Source of the DNA: Chloroherpetonaceae bacterium
Lineage (GTDB): Bacteria; Bacteroidota; Chlorobiia; Chlorobiales; Thermochlorobacteraceae
Direction of reading: 5' to 3'
Length of the DNA: 64,000 nt
NCBI GenBank assembly: GCA_025055975.1
Contig: JANWWM010000061.1
Span: forward strand, 1 to 64,000
In this document: positions 17,630 through 27,800 of the stretch, piece by piece
Layout: the number at the start of each line of letters is the position of its first letter
Position numbering within the stretch: position 1 is the first letter of the stretch
Translations under genes and position numbers: made by a program
The notes under the pieces: generated by a model
The model's database searches: none
Seen by the model: the letters and a program-made list of their open reading frames with translations, nothing else
What the model was told of the DNA's origin: nothing

Positions 17630-20600
17630 CTACGACGACATCAGGCGCAGGACGTCTCCCGCCGCCTCGATGGCGCGTTCAGGCGAATCTTTGCAACTCC
17701 GCTCAAACGAAATTTCAAGTTTCAAGCGCTTTTCGTTCTTGAAGGCGGGCTGATACTTTTTCATCGCGCTTGATTGAATCGCGTCGAGAATTTTGCCGAA
17801 GGTTTCGCTTTGGTAGAAGGCTTGATGCGTTTCGCCGTCGGGGAAAATGAAGACGCACTTTCGTTCGCCGATTTCGAGGCGAGCGAGCGAAAGGCGCGTG
17901 GCTTGAACGCGCAAGCGCGCCACGGCGACGAGATAGCGCGCTTCGTCGGGCATTTTGCCGAAACGATCTTCCAACTCGCGCTCGAAGCGATCGATGTCTT
18001 CGAGCGAATTGGCTTTGGAGAGTTTTTCGTAGAGCGCGAATCGCTCCGAAGCGGATTCCACGTAGAAGCTTGGAATGAACGCGCTGAAAAAGAAGCTCGC
18101 CTCGCACGGCTTTTCGTCCGCTTCCTTCCGTCGTTCCGCTTCTTTGAAGAGGTTTTGAAACTCGGTGGATTTGAGTTCGGCGACGGCTTCTTCCAAAATT
18201 TTTTGATACAAATCGAAGCCGAGTTCATAAACGAAGCCCGATTGTTCCGCGCCGAGCAAGTTGCCCGCGCCGCGAATGTCCAAGTCGCGCAAGGCGACGT
18301 TGAAGCCCGACCCAAGTTCCGTGAACTCTTCGATGGCGGCGAGGCGTTGCAGAGCGTCTTGCGAGAGCGTCGAGGGGGGCGGCGTGAAAAGGTAGCAGTA
18401 GGCTTTGCGATCGCTCCGCCCCACGCGCCCGCGCAGTTGATACAAATCCGACAAGCCAAACGTATCGGCGCGATTGATGATGATGGTGTTCACGTTCGAG
18501 ATGTCCAGCCCCGACTCGATGATGGTGGTGCAAATCAGCACGTTGATTTCCTTTTGCAGAAAGTCCATCATCGTCTGCTCCAAGTCCTTCGAGGGCATTT
18601 GTCCGTGCGCGATTCCGACGCGCGCTCTTGGCGCGAGGCGTTTGACCACGTCGCCCATCGCGTCAAGCGACTCGATGCGGTTGTTGAGAACGAAGACTTG
18701 TCCGCCGCGTCCCAGTTCGCGCAAGATGGCTTCTTGCAAAATCGCCTCGTCGTATTCGCAAACGATGGTCTCGATGGGCTGGCGATTTTTCGGGGGCGTG
18801 GAGATGATGGAAAGGTCGCGCGCGCCCATCATCGAGAACTGCAACGTGCGCGGAATCGGCGTGGCGGTGAGCGTCAGCGTGTCGACGGTCGGAAATTGCT
18901 CGCGCAGTTTTTCTTTCGTCGCCACGCCGAAATGCTGTTCTTCATCGATGATGAGCAACCCCAAATCTTTGAACGCGACGTCTTTGGAAACGAGCCGATG
19001 CGTGCCGATGGCGATGTCGACCTTCCCCTCTCGAATGTCCGCGACGATGCGTTTGAGTTCTTTTGGCGGAACGAAGCGCGAAAGGACTTCGATGCGGACG
19101 GGAAAATTTTGAAAGCGCAGTTTGAAACTGTTGTAATGTTGATGCGCGAGAATCGTGGTCGGAACGAGCACGGCGACCTGCTTGCCCGACTCGACGGCTT
19201 TGAAGGCGGCGCGCATCGCCACTTCGGTTTTGCCGAATCCCGCGTCGCCGCAGATGAGCCTGTCCATTGGCGCTTCCGACATCATATCGGCTTTGACGGC
19301 TTCGATGGCGGCAAGTTGGTCGGGCGTTTCTTCGAAGATGAAGGCGGCTTCGAACTCGCGTTGCCAAACGCTGTCGGGCTTGTGCGCGAAACCTTTGGTG
19401 GCTTTGCGTTTGGCGTAGAGCTCGATGAGGTTGCGCGCGATGTCTTTGAGGCGCTTTTTGATTCTCTCTTTTTGCGCCTTCCATTTGTCCGACCCCAAGC
19501 GCGAGAGCGCGGGCTTTGCGCCTTCCGCCGACGAATGCTTCGAGAGCAAATGCAGGCTTTGCAAATTCACGTAGAGGCTATCGCCCTTGTCGTATTGAAT
19601 CAAGACGGCTTCTTGCTCGGAGTTGCCGACCTTGACGCGCTCCAAGCCCATAAACGCGCCGACGCCGTAATCCTCGTGCACGACGTAGTCGCCGACTTTG
19701 AGGGCGCGAAGTTCTCGAAGCGAAATTTGCCGACGCTTGCGCTTCTTGTGGCGTTTTCGCAAATGCAACTTGCCAAACACGTCCGATTCGGCGTAGAGCG
19801 AAACGCCTTCGAAGACGAACCCTTCGTAGAAATTTTCGGGGAGCGCGCGCAAAACGATCTCTCGCGTTTCCGCCTCGCCGTTGTCGTCGCGCTCGGCTTC
19901 GACTTGCAGAAAGTCAACAATGTCGTCGATTTCCTTCTGCGACGTCGATGCGACAATCGCCGTCTTGCCGCTTTCCGCGTCGCGTCGAATCGCTCTGCCG
20001 AACTCGGAAAAATTCGAGTTGAATTTCGGTTGCGAGCGCGCGCCGAACTCAACGTCGCCCGCTCCGATTTTGCGAATCTCGACGCGCCGAAACGAGCCGA
20101 GGCGCGAGACGACGTCGTCTTTTTTGAAAAACTCTCCGTTCTCCACGTCCGCTCCGTAATCCGCCGCGTCGTCCATAACGACGAGGCTTTCGGGGCGAAG
20201 GTAATCCAAAAGCGATTCGGATTCGGGCGAGGGCGCGACGAGATTGGCGACGATTCGGGTTTCGGAGAGTTTCTCCGTCGAGAGTTGCGAATTGACGTCC
20301 ATCGCGCGAATCGACTCCGCCTCGTCGCCGAAAAACTCAATGCGAACCGCGTCGCTTGCGCCGAAGGAAAACACATCGACGATGGAGCCTCTGATGGCGA
20401 AGTCGCCCTCCGCCTCGACGAAATCTTTGCGAACAAAGCCGTTCCGCGACAGGAAGGCTTCCAATCGCTCGTAGCCGACGCATTCGCCTTGTTTGATGGT
20501 CAAGATGCGCTCTTGCGCCAAAGTTCTCGGCTGAACTTTTCGACACAATTCGGCGGGCGTGGAGACGACGAGTCTTTTTTCGCCCGAAAGAAGCGCGGCA

Positions 20601-20929
20601 AGCGCGAGCGACGGCTCGGCGACAAAGTCAATCAGCGCGTCTTTGCCCAAGAGAATCGGCAGGTCGTTTTCGTAGCGATCGATGTCGTCGTCTTGACAAA
20701 CGAGCAAGAGCGATTCGCCTTGACGCTTGAACAGTTCGGCGACGACGATCGAAGCGAGCGAGCCGCGAAGACCCGAAACGGCGACGGCTCGCGTCGGATT
20801 TTGAAGCGCGGCGACGAGCGATTGAAACGGCGATGAAGCGCTGATGGTCGAGAGAAGTTGAGCGAGGCGGAATTTTTCGGTCTCGATGCGAATCGCGTCG
20901 GTCGCGGCGACGATGTGGTTTGGATTCAT
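17630..20929 (-). CDS. mfd: Transcription-repair coupling factor
   Basis: Mfd pushes stalled RNA polymerase off damaged DNA and recruits UvrA. The 1099-residue protein shows the expected order: a UvrB-like N-terminal module, then an RNA-polymerase-interacting domain (KVGDYVVHEDYGVGAFMGLE, about residues 410-470). A RecG-like motor follows, with Walker A GDAGFGKTE near residue 560 and DEEQHFGV near residue 661. The C-terminus holds the UvrA-masking domain. The Walker A has Ala where GDVGFGKTE is common, which should not matter. It converges on mutS, putting two repair genes tail to tail. Confidence 0.97.
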   Translation of the reverse strand: MNPNHIVAATDAIRIETEKFRLAQLLSTISASSPFQSLVAALQNPTRAVAVSGLRGSLASIVVAELFKRQGESLLLVCQDDDIDRYENDLPILLGKDALIDFVAEPSLALAALLSGEKRLVVSTPAELCRKVQPRTLAQERILTIKQGECVGYERLEAFLSRNGFVRKDFVEAEGDFAIRGSIVDVFSFGASDAVRIEFFGDEAESIRAMDVNSQLSTEKLSETRIVANLVAPSPESESLLDYLRPESLVVMDDAADYGADVENGEFFKKDDVVSRLGSFRRVEIRKIGAGDVEFGARSQPKFNSNFSEFGRAIRRDAESGKTAIVASTSQKEIDDIVDFLQVEAERDDNGEAETREIVLRALPENFYEGFVFEGVSLYAESDVFGKLHLRKRHKKRKRRQISLRELRALKVGDYVVHEDYGVGAFMGLERVKVGNSEQEAVLIQYDKGDSLYVNLQSLHLLSKHSSAEGAKPALSRLGSDKWKAQKERIKKRLKDIARNLIELYAKRKATKGFAHKPDSVWQREFEAAFIFEETPDQLAAIEAVKADMMSEAPMDRLICGDAGFGKTEVAMRAAFKAVESGKQVAVLVPTTILAHQHYNSFKLRFQNFPVRIEVLSRFVPPKELKRIVADIREGKVDIAIGTHRLVSKDVAFKDLGLLIIDEEQHFGVATKEKLREQFPTVDTLTLTATPIPRTLQFSMMGARDLSIISTPPKNRQPIETIVCEYDEAILQEAILRELGRGGQVFVLNNRIESLDAMGDVVKRLAPRARVGIAHGQMPSKDLEQTMMDFLQKEINVLICTTIIESGLDISNVNTIIINRADTFGLSDLYQLRGRVGRSDRKAYCYLFTPPPSTLSQDALQRLAAIEEFTELGSGFNVALRDLDIRGAGNLLGAEQSGFVYELGFDLYQKILEEAVAELKSTEFQNLFKEAERRKEADEKPCEASFFFSAFIPSFYVESASERFALYEKLSKANSLEDIDRFERELEDRFGKMPDEARYLVAVARLRVQATRLSLARLEIGERKCVFIFPDGETHQAFYQSETFGKILDAIQSSAMKKYQPAFKNEKRLKLEISFERSCKDSPERAIEAAGDVLRLMSS

Positions 20930-21165
20930 TCGCGCGATGGTTCGAATTCGGTCGCGCTATAATACGGTTTTCGGCGAAAAGACGTTCCGCTCGCCGAGCC
21001 TTGCCCGAAGTCGCCAAGCGAGCAGCCGACGCGCGTTTGTTCGCGGGCGAAAAAGGCTAAATCGTCCAAACGGAATCGCGCCCCGATTTGAAAACCCTAA
21101 CGCGAGGCGTAACTTTGAACGAAGCGGTCAAACCTTTTCAACGCTCGTTCAAAAGGAGAACAAAG

Positions 21166-21549
21166 ATGCCAGAGCCGAAGAAACTTTCCCCGATGATGCA
21201 GAAGAAACTTGCCGAACAGCAAGCCAAAGCCGCCGCCGCGCCCGAAGCGAAAACGGAAGCCCCCGCCGCCGAAGCGCCCGCGGCGGAACCAACGCCCGCG
21301 CCGAAAGCCGCGCCCGTGGTCGCAACGTCTGCGCCGAAAGTCGAGGGTCCTTCAACCAAACCCGAGACGACATGGAAACTTGAAAAAAATCCAAACGGCG
21401 AGCGATACGGCTACGGCGATGGTTATGCGTCGGTGTTCGGCACGCCGCCCGCAATCGACGACGCTTACGAGACGATTCGCATCGTCTCGAAAATTCCCGC
21501 GACGGTCTTGGATGGCGCGATTCGTTTCTTCAAAAAGGTCATCAGTTAA
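21166..21549 (+). CDS. Ala/Pro-rich small protein with conserved-looking C-terminus
   Basis: An AAAAGGAG site precedes the ATG at 21166 and sets a 127-residue protein. Residues about 20-70 are a low-complexity Ala/Pro/Glu/Lys linker, the composition seen in N-terminal tails of some green sulfur bacterial photosynthetic proteins such as PscB. Residues about 75-127 look folded: a WKLEKNPNGERYGYGDGYAS segment, then a C-terminal helix that reads amphipathic (TIRIVSKIPATVLDGAIRFF). No cysteines, signal peptide or membrane segment are present. I do not recognise the family. A terminator follows directly, so it can be transcribed alone. TATAAT occurs at 20958-20963 upstream, without a good -35. Confidence 0.65.
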   Translation: MPEPKKLSPMMQKKLAEQQAKAAAAPEAKTEAPAAEAPAAEPTPAPKAAPVVATSAPKVEGPSTKPETTWKLEKNPNGERYGYGDGYASVFGTPPAIDDAYETIRIVSKIPATVLDGAIRFFKKVIS

Positions 21550-21576
21550 TCGCCAGCGATTTCTTTCGCCTCGAAG

Positions 21577-21613
21577 GGCGCGCAGGAAAGCCTTGCGCGC
21601 CTGATTGTTTTTT
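21577..21613 (+). terminator. Rho-independent terminator after the Ala/Pro-rich protein
   Basis: The arms GGCGCGCAGG (21577-21586) and CCTTGCGCGCC (21591-21601) pair with one bulged T around an AAAG loop. A T-rich tract (TGATTGTTTTTT) follows. Confidence 0.8.
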
Positions 21614-21723
21614 GCCCTTCGCTCCTCAACTCGCTCCCGCGTTCCGACGAGAGGCGCGTTTGCGATTTGACGCAAATGCGTATTTTGATTCGTCAAGTCT
21701 CGCCAACCGCTAAATGTTCATCG

Positions 21724-24264
21724 ATGTCCGATTTCAAAGACTCCGGCATTCGCAAGGCGATTTTGATGGCGGGCGGATTCGGCACGCGCTTGCGCCCCTT
21801 GACCATCAACATTCCCAAACCTCTCGTGCCGATGATGAACCGCCCGATGATGCATCACATCGTCAATCTCCTGAAAAATTACGGCGTAAAAGAAATCACC
21901 TCTCTGCTCTACTATCAACCCGAACACATCCGCAACTACTTTGGCGACGGCAAGAAGTTCGGCTTCAAGATGAACTACATTCAAGCCGACGCGGACTACG
22001 GCACGGCGGGAAGCGTGCGCAACGCTTACGATTTCGTTGACGGACGCTTCATCGTGATGAGCGGCGACGTGCTCACCGATTTCGACTTGGCGAAAGCCGT
22101 CGCTTTTCACGACGAACGCGGCGCAAGAGCCACGATGGTTTTGACGCGCGTCAAAAACCCGCTCCAATTCGGCGTGGTCATCACCGAAAAAGACGGCAAG
22201 GTGACGCGCTTCCTCGAAAAGCCCTCGTGGGGCGAAGTGTTCAGCGACACTATCAACACGGGCATCTACATCTTGGAGCGCGACGTGATGGACTTGATTC
22301 CGTATCGAGAAGAGTATGATTTCTCCAAAGACTTGTTCCCGCGAATGCTCCGCGAGAACTTGGGGCTATATGGCTACATCGCCGATGGCTATTGGCGCGA
22401 CGTCGGCACGCTCGGCGAGTATCAAGAAGCGCACCTCGATTGCTTGCACGGGCGAGTGAATGTCGATTTCTACGAAGGCTACGAGAAAATCGCCACGGGC
22501 ATTTACGCGCACAAGACCGCCAAATTCGACCCGACGAAGTGCAAACTTTCAGGCTCGGTCTTGATTGGCAAGAACTGCAAAATCGGCGACGGCGCGAGCC
22601 TGCACAACGCGGTCATCGGCGACAACGTGCACATCGGCGAAGGCTCGCGGCTCGATAAGGCGGTCGTTTGGGAAAACTCGCGCATCGGAAGCGGTTGCAA
22701 AATCACCCTCGCCGTCATCTGCGCCAACGTCAAAATCGGCGACGACGTCAAAATCGATGAGCAAGCGTTCATCGCCGATCGATGCACGGTCGGCAACGGC
22801 GCGTCGATTCGCGCCAACGTCAAAATTTGGCCCGAAAAAGACATCGAAGCGGGCGCGATTCTGACGCAGAGTTTGATTTGGGAATCGCGTTGGTCGCGCG
22901 AACTCTTCGCAGGCTCGCGCATCACGGGTTTGGCGAACATCGAAATCAATCCCGAATTCGCCGCCAAGCTCGGCGCGGCTTACGGCACGATTCTGCCCGA
23001 AGGCTCGACGGTTACCGTCAGCCGCGACGTCGATAAAGTCTCCCGAATGATCAATCGCGCCTTGATTTCAGGCTTGCTTTCGGCGGGCGTGAACGTCAAT
23101 GACCTGCAAGCCACGCCCATTCCCATCGCGCGCCATCGGCTCAAAAACGGCACGGAAATGGGTGGCGTGCACGTGCGCAAATCGCCCTTCGACAAACGCT
23201 TGTGCGACATCATCTTCTTCGACAAGGGCGGGCAAGATCTCTCCGTCGCCAAGTCCAAGAGCGTCGAGCGCACCTTCTTCGGCGAAGATTATCGCAGAGC
23301 CAGTTACGACAGCGTCGGCACGCTCAACTTCCCTGAACGCACGCTGGAAAGTTACACCGACGCTTTTCTCAACAACATCGACGCGGAGGCGATTCGCAAG
23401 GCGCGATTGCGCGTCGCCATCGATTACTCCAATGGCGCGGCGGCGACGCTTTTTCCAAGCATCATCGGCTCGCTGGGGCTCGACATCATCTCGCTCAACG
23501 CTTACTTGGATTCCTCGCGCTTTACGCGCAGCGCGGAAGAATTTTTCGAGGCGGCGGACAAACTTTCGGGCGTCGTCTTGCAACTTGGCTACGACATCGG
23601 CTTTATGCTCGACGGCGGCGCGGAGCGCATCTTCGTCGTCGATGAACGCGGCAGATTCTTGGAGCACCAACGCCTGCTGACGCTCGTTACGATTCTGTAT
23701 CTGGAAACTCACCCCGAAACGAAAAAAATCGCCGTGCCCATCACCGCCTCGCAACAAATCGAGGAAATTTGCCGCGAGCGCAACGTGACCGTCGTGCGCA
23801 CGGGCGACAATCATCTGGACTTGATGCGCACCGTTCTGAGCGACCCTGAAATTTCCTTCGTGGGCGGCACGAAGGGCGGGTTCATCTTTCCGAAGTTTCT
23901 CTTCGCCGTCGACGCGATGTTTTCCGCCGTCAAGATTATGGAGCTGATGGCGAGAGCCAAAACGCGCATCGCCGAACTCGATGCCCGCTACCCTGAACGC
24001 TATTTCCTCGTCAAACGCAACGTGGCGTGCCCGCGCGACCTCAAAGGCAAAATGATGCGCAAGATTATGGAAGACACGTCGGGCAACTATCGCATTTTGA
24101 TCGACGGCGTGAAAATCATCTACGACAACGAAACGTCGCTCCTGCTTCTGCCCGACCGCGAGCGCGACATTTTCCACATCAACGCCGAATCGCGCTCCAA
24201 AAGCCGCGCCACGCGCCTCGTCTCCGAATACGAAAAGAAACTTCTCGAATGGATTGGCGAGTGA
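21724..24264 (+). CDS. Sugar-1-phosphate nucleotidyltransferase fused to degenerate phosphomannomutase
   Basis: The start chosen is ATG 21724, giving 846 residues. Residues 10-235 are a nucleotidyltransferase domain with the GGFGTRLRPLT signature and FLEKPSW. Residues about 265-375 are left-handed beta-helix hexapeptide repeats (IGKNCKIGDGASLHNAVIGD). Residues about 410-846 align with phosphoglucomutase/phosphomannomutase. Such fusions are usually annotated as mannose-1-phosphate guanylyltransferases. The mutase active-site loops are eroded: the phosphoserine loop reads VRKSPFD (Ser487) instead of TASHNP, the metal loop reads DGGAER (630-635) instead of DGDGDR, and the sugar loop lacks ExSGH. 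The first domain should be active and the second probably structural or regulatory. The nucleotide and sugar are not certain. Confidence 0.85.
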   Translation: MSDFKDSGIRKAILMAGGFGTRLRPLTINIPKPLVPMMNRPMMHHIVNLLKNYGVKEITSLLYYQPEHIRNYFGDGKKFGFKMNYIQADADYGTAGSVRNAYDFVDGRFIVMSGDVLTDFDLAKAVAFHDERGARATMVLTRVKNPLQFGVVITEKDGKVTRFLEKPSWGEVFSDTINTGIYILERDVMDLIPYREEYDFSKDLFPRMLRENLGLYGYIADGYWRDVGTLGEYQEAHLDCLHGRVNVDFYEGYEKIATGIYAHKTAKFDPTKCKLSGSVLIGKNCKIGDGASLHNAVIGDNVHIGEGSRLDKAVVWENSRIGSGCKITLAVICANVKIGDDVKIDEQAFIADRCTVGNGASIRANVKIWPEKDIEAGAILTQSLIWESRWSRELFAGSRITGLANIEINPEFAAKLGAAYGTILPEGSTVTVSRDVDKVSRMINRALISGLLSAGVNVNDLQATPIPIARHRLKNGTEMGGVHVRKSPFDKRLCDIIFFDKGGQDLSVAKSKSVERTFFGEDYRRASYDSVGTLNFPERTLESYTDAFLNNIDAEAIRKARLRVAIDYSNGAAATLFPSIIGSLGLDIISLNAYLDSSRFTRSAEEFFEAADKLSGVVLQLGYDIGFMLDGGAERIFVVDERGRFLEHQRLLTLVTILYLETHPETKKIAVPITASQQIEEICRERNVTVVRTGDNHLDLMRTVLSDPEISFVGGTKGGFIFPKFLFAVDAMFSAVKIMELMARAKTRIAELDARYPERYFLVKRNVACPRDLKGKMMRKIMEDTSGNYRILIDGVKIIYDNETSLLLLPDRERDIFHINAESRSKSRATRLVSEYEKKLLEWIGE

Positions 24265-24268
24265 CGAC

Positions 24269-24832
24269 ATGACGACGCTCGGCATCGACCCTGGAACGCT
24301 CTTCACGGGCTTCGGCGTGGTGGAACGCGACGGCAAAACGTTTCGCGCCGTCGACTTCGGAGTCATCGCCACGAACCCGAACGACGAAATGCCCAAACGC
24401 TTGAAGCGCATTTACGACGAACTCTCGCGCGTCATCGAGACGCATAAGCCGCAGAGGGTCGCGCTCGAAACCGCCTTCTATGGCAAGAACGCGCAGTCGG
24501 CGTTGAAATTGGGGCAAGCGCGCGGCGCGGCGATGATTTTGGCGATGAACTACGCGCTCCCGATTTCCGAATACGCCCCGCGCGAAGTCAAAAAAGCCAT
24601 CACGGGCAACGGCAACGCCGCAAAAGCGCAGGTGGAATTTATGGCGAAAAAATTGCTCTCGCTCGAAACCGAGACGGCGCGCGCCGACGCTTTCGATGCC
24701 CTCGCCATCGCGCTCTGCGACGCTTTCTCGCTCTCGCCGCCGCGCCAAACCGAGCCACGCCGACCCGCGCCGAAAGCGAAAACTTGGAAAGCGTTTCTCG
24801 ACGCGAATCCGCATCTCATCGCAAGCCAATAG
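24269..24832 (+). CDS. ruvC: Holliday junction resolvase RuvC
   Basis: RuvC is a dimeric nuclease that cuts four-way recombination junctions held by RuvAB. The 188-residue protein starts at ATG 24269, 4 bp after the previous stop. The four acidic catalytic residues are all present: Asp7 in GIDPGT, Glu67 in ALETAFYGKN, and Asp140 and Asp143 in RADAFDALA. The region after residue 150 is a basic, proline-rich tail about 15-20 residues longer than in many RuvC proteins. The gene converges on the large PorU-like gene with a 5-bp spacer. Confidence 0.95.
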   Translation: MTTLGIDPGTLFTGFGVVERDGKTFRAVDFGVIATNPNDEMPKRLKRIYDELSRVIETHKPQRVALETAFYGKNAQSALKLGQARGAAMILAMNYALPISEYAPREVKKAITGNGNAAKAQVEFMAKKLLSLETETARADAFDALAIALCDAFSLSPPRQTEPRRPAPKAKTWKAFLDANPHLIASQ

Positions 24833-24837
24833 TCGCC

Positions 24838-27800
24838 TCATCTCACGATGGCGAGCTTCTCGGTTTTGCGAATCGTCTGCTTCGGCGTCTTGATGGTAAC
24901 GCGGTAGATATAGACCCCGTTGGCGAGGAGGTCGCCGTCGTCATCGCGCCCGTCCCACCGCACGCGATACAGCCCAAAGCCGTTGCCGTTGAACGATTCG
25001 TTCAACGTTGGCATCACGTCGATTTCTTTGACGAGCCTGCCCGAAACGGAATAGATGCGAATTTTGAATTCCGTCGGACGCTCGTCGGGTTCGCCCGTCA
25101 TTCGAAACGCGAAGAACGTTTCGTCGCGGAAGGGATTAGGGTAGTTATAGAGGTTTTGAATTTTGAAGTCGGATTCGACGGAAAAGATGGCGATGGATTG
25201 CGCGCTATCGGCGAGGTTGCCCGAAGCGTCGCGCGCGACGACGCGCAGGGTGTCGCGTCCGTCGGGCAGTTCAGGCGCAAAGACGATGGTCGCGGTTCGA
25301 TTGCCCATGTTGGCGGGCGTGAACGAAACGCGCGCATCGTTGAAATAGATGGGCTTCTGACCCAGTTTGATGGAAAAGAGCGACGTGTCGGCGATGGGCA
25401 TTGGTCCCTCGTCGGTCGCCGAGATGACGATGCGCGGCTTGCGCGGCACGAGTTCGCCGTTGGCGATGCGCTTGCCGTTGAAGGTGATGTCAAGGCGTGG
25501 TTTTATCGTGTCGCCCGCGATGAAGACTTGGCGAAGGGCTTGATTGTTGAGGCGCGAAATTTCTTGCAAGCGATTGTCGGGGTCAAGTTCCGCGCTGAAA
25601 AGTTGCGCGCCCGAAAGCGTCGTCGTCGGCACGACGAAATTCACCGAGCGGCGTTGATTGGGCGCGAGCGGCGTGTCAATCACGACGCTTTGCAAGAATC
25701 GGCGCGATTGCGTGCCGAGCGTTTGCGCCGAAAGGTCGATGCGAATCGGCGCAAGGCTCGCCATTCCGATGTTTTGAATTTGCAAGCGCAGATTGAGCGG
25801 CTCGCCTTGGCGCAAGGAATCGCGCGAGGCGGAAAAAAGTCGGTTCGAGGTCGCAAGGTCGCCCGTCGTCGCAAAGGTTAGCGAGAGCGAATGGAGAGAC
25901 GGCGCGGCGCCGCTTGGCACGTCGCGCATCAAGCGGACGCGCAGTTTGAGAAAGGGATACTGCGCCGCCGAAAGATTCCCCAAGTTGAATTGATTGCCCG
26001 ACGCGATCGTCAGAACGGAATCGTCGGTGCCGTCGCGCCGAATGCCGACGACGGTAATCGCCACGCGAGCGTTGGGCGTGGGCGACGTGGCTTGCCACGA
26101 GAGCATTCCCCACTGCGCCGCAGGTCCAATCGGGTCGGTTTCAATCAACGCCATTCGTCTCGGAACGCGAATGAGCGTATCGATGACCGTCGGTCGAGAC
26201 GCGGTGTCGCAGGCGCGGTTCGGCAAGCATCGTCGTCCCCAATCCTCAAAATAAACGCGCCTGTCCTTCGAGCCTGCGAAAACCCACGACTCGCGGAAGC
26301 GCAAAGAGCCAAATCGCGCGCTCCCCAGTTGCACGAAACGGTTTAAGAGTTGAGGCGCAAATGGCAAGAACGCAAAGCCGTCGGGAATGTCTTGCACCGC
26401 GTCGACGAGCGAAATGAGCAACACGGCATGTTGCGGCAAGCTGTCAATCAACGCCAAGAGGCGCGGCAGAACGGTCGTGTCGCGCGGACCATCAACGCCA
26501 ATCGCGCGCAAGAAATCGAAGTTCTGAACGGGCGTTGGAAAAAGGCTTTTCGCCGTGTCCAACACCGACACGTTCAAGCCGCGAATGTTGCCATTGAACG
26601 GCGGAAATTGATTGAACAACACGCAATCGCCAACGGCGATTTCGTAGAAGAACCGCCCGAAATAATCATACATCAACGCGCCGACGGAGCGCAAGCGCAA
26701 GCGTTCTTCGGCGGTTGAAATCGTAACCCCGTCGGAATTGACGCGCAGATTTTCGGTTTTGTTCAGCGCAAGTTGCTTGCCGCGTTGCGACCAGCGAACT
26801 TGGTTCATGGCGACGTTGAGCGTATCGAAACGAACCGTCTGCATTCGCCACGGCGTTACGCTTCCGTCGGGATTGCGAATGCGGACGCGCCAGTAGTAGG
26901 GCACGTGAAGAATCGGATTGAACTGCGGTCGCCACTGCGTTACGAGAGTGTCTTCGGGCAAATCGCCGCTGACGCGCTTGGCGGGGCTGTCGAAAGTCAT
27001 CGTCGTATCCAACTCAAACTGATACGTCCTGCCGCTTGCCAAGCCCGCGCTGCCGCTGATGATGCTGAAAACGGGCGCGCTCGCCGAAACGACCGAATGA
27101 TTGAACGGCATCGCGCCAACCACGTCGTTTGGAAAAACGACGATCGAGACGCGAGCGACGTTGTTCGCAAAGCTGACCTCATCGATCGCGCCGCTTTCGT
27201 TCAGGCGAAACTCCAATTCCCGAATGCCTGAGCGATTGCGAAAATTCAGGCGCAGAACGAGCGAATCTTGAACGAGGATTCTCGAAAAAAGCGTGTCGGC
27301 GATTTTCGAAAACGCGCCGCCGCCTTGCGCGCGCTCGTAGACGCGAAGGCTCACGCTGTCGGGCGGGGCGATGCCGAAGTTTCTCGCCGAAACTTTCACG
27401 AATTGGTCGTCTTGCTCGAAAATCGTCTGCGATTGAAACGCGACGTCGCTCGGCTGGATGTCGAAATCGGGCTTGCGCGGTACGACGATGGGTTGCGCGG
27501 GGTCGCCTTGAATGTTGTATTGGTCGAGCGAACAGACGTTGATGGCGATCCAAAACGGCGTTTGCGCCAGCAGGGTTTGATACGCGGCGTTCCAAATCAA
27601 GCCGACCTCGCGGAGCGTATCGGCGATGGCGCGGTAGGCGGCGCGGTTCAACACGTCGTCGGGTCCAATATAGCCATAGCCCGCCGTGCCAATGAAGTGG
27701 CTCGCGCCCGCTTGCGGCACGAACACGAACGTCTCGCCAAAGGTGCGCCGATTCGGTTCGGCGAAGCGTCCCGTGTGGCACGTCCAACTCATCACGAGCG

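Noticed and set aside
17774-20836. 1020-codon plus-strand frame opposite mfd
   Set aside because: It is antisense to an unmistakable mfd. The composition (many Phe, Arg, Val repeats) is that of a reverse-strand shadow and no domain is recognisable.
20958-20963. Perfect TATAAT between divergent mfd and the Ala/Pro-rich gene
   Set aside because: No -35 element is found at 16-18 bp on either strand, so I did not list it as a promoter.
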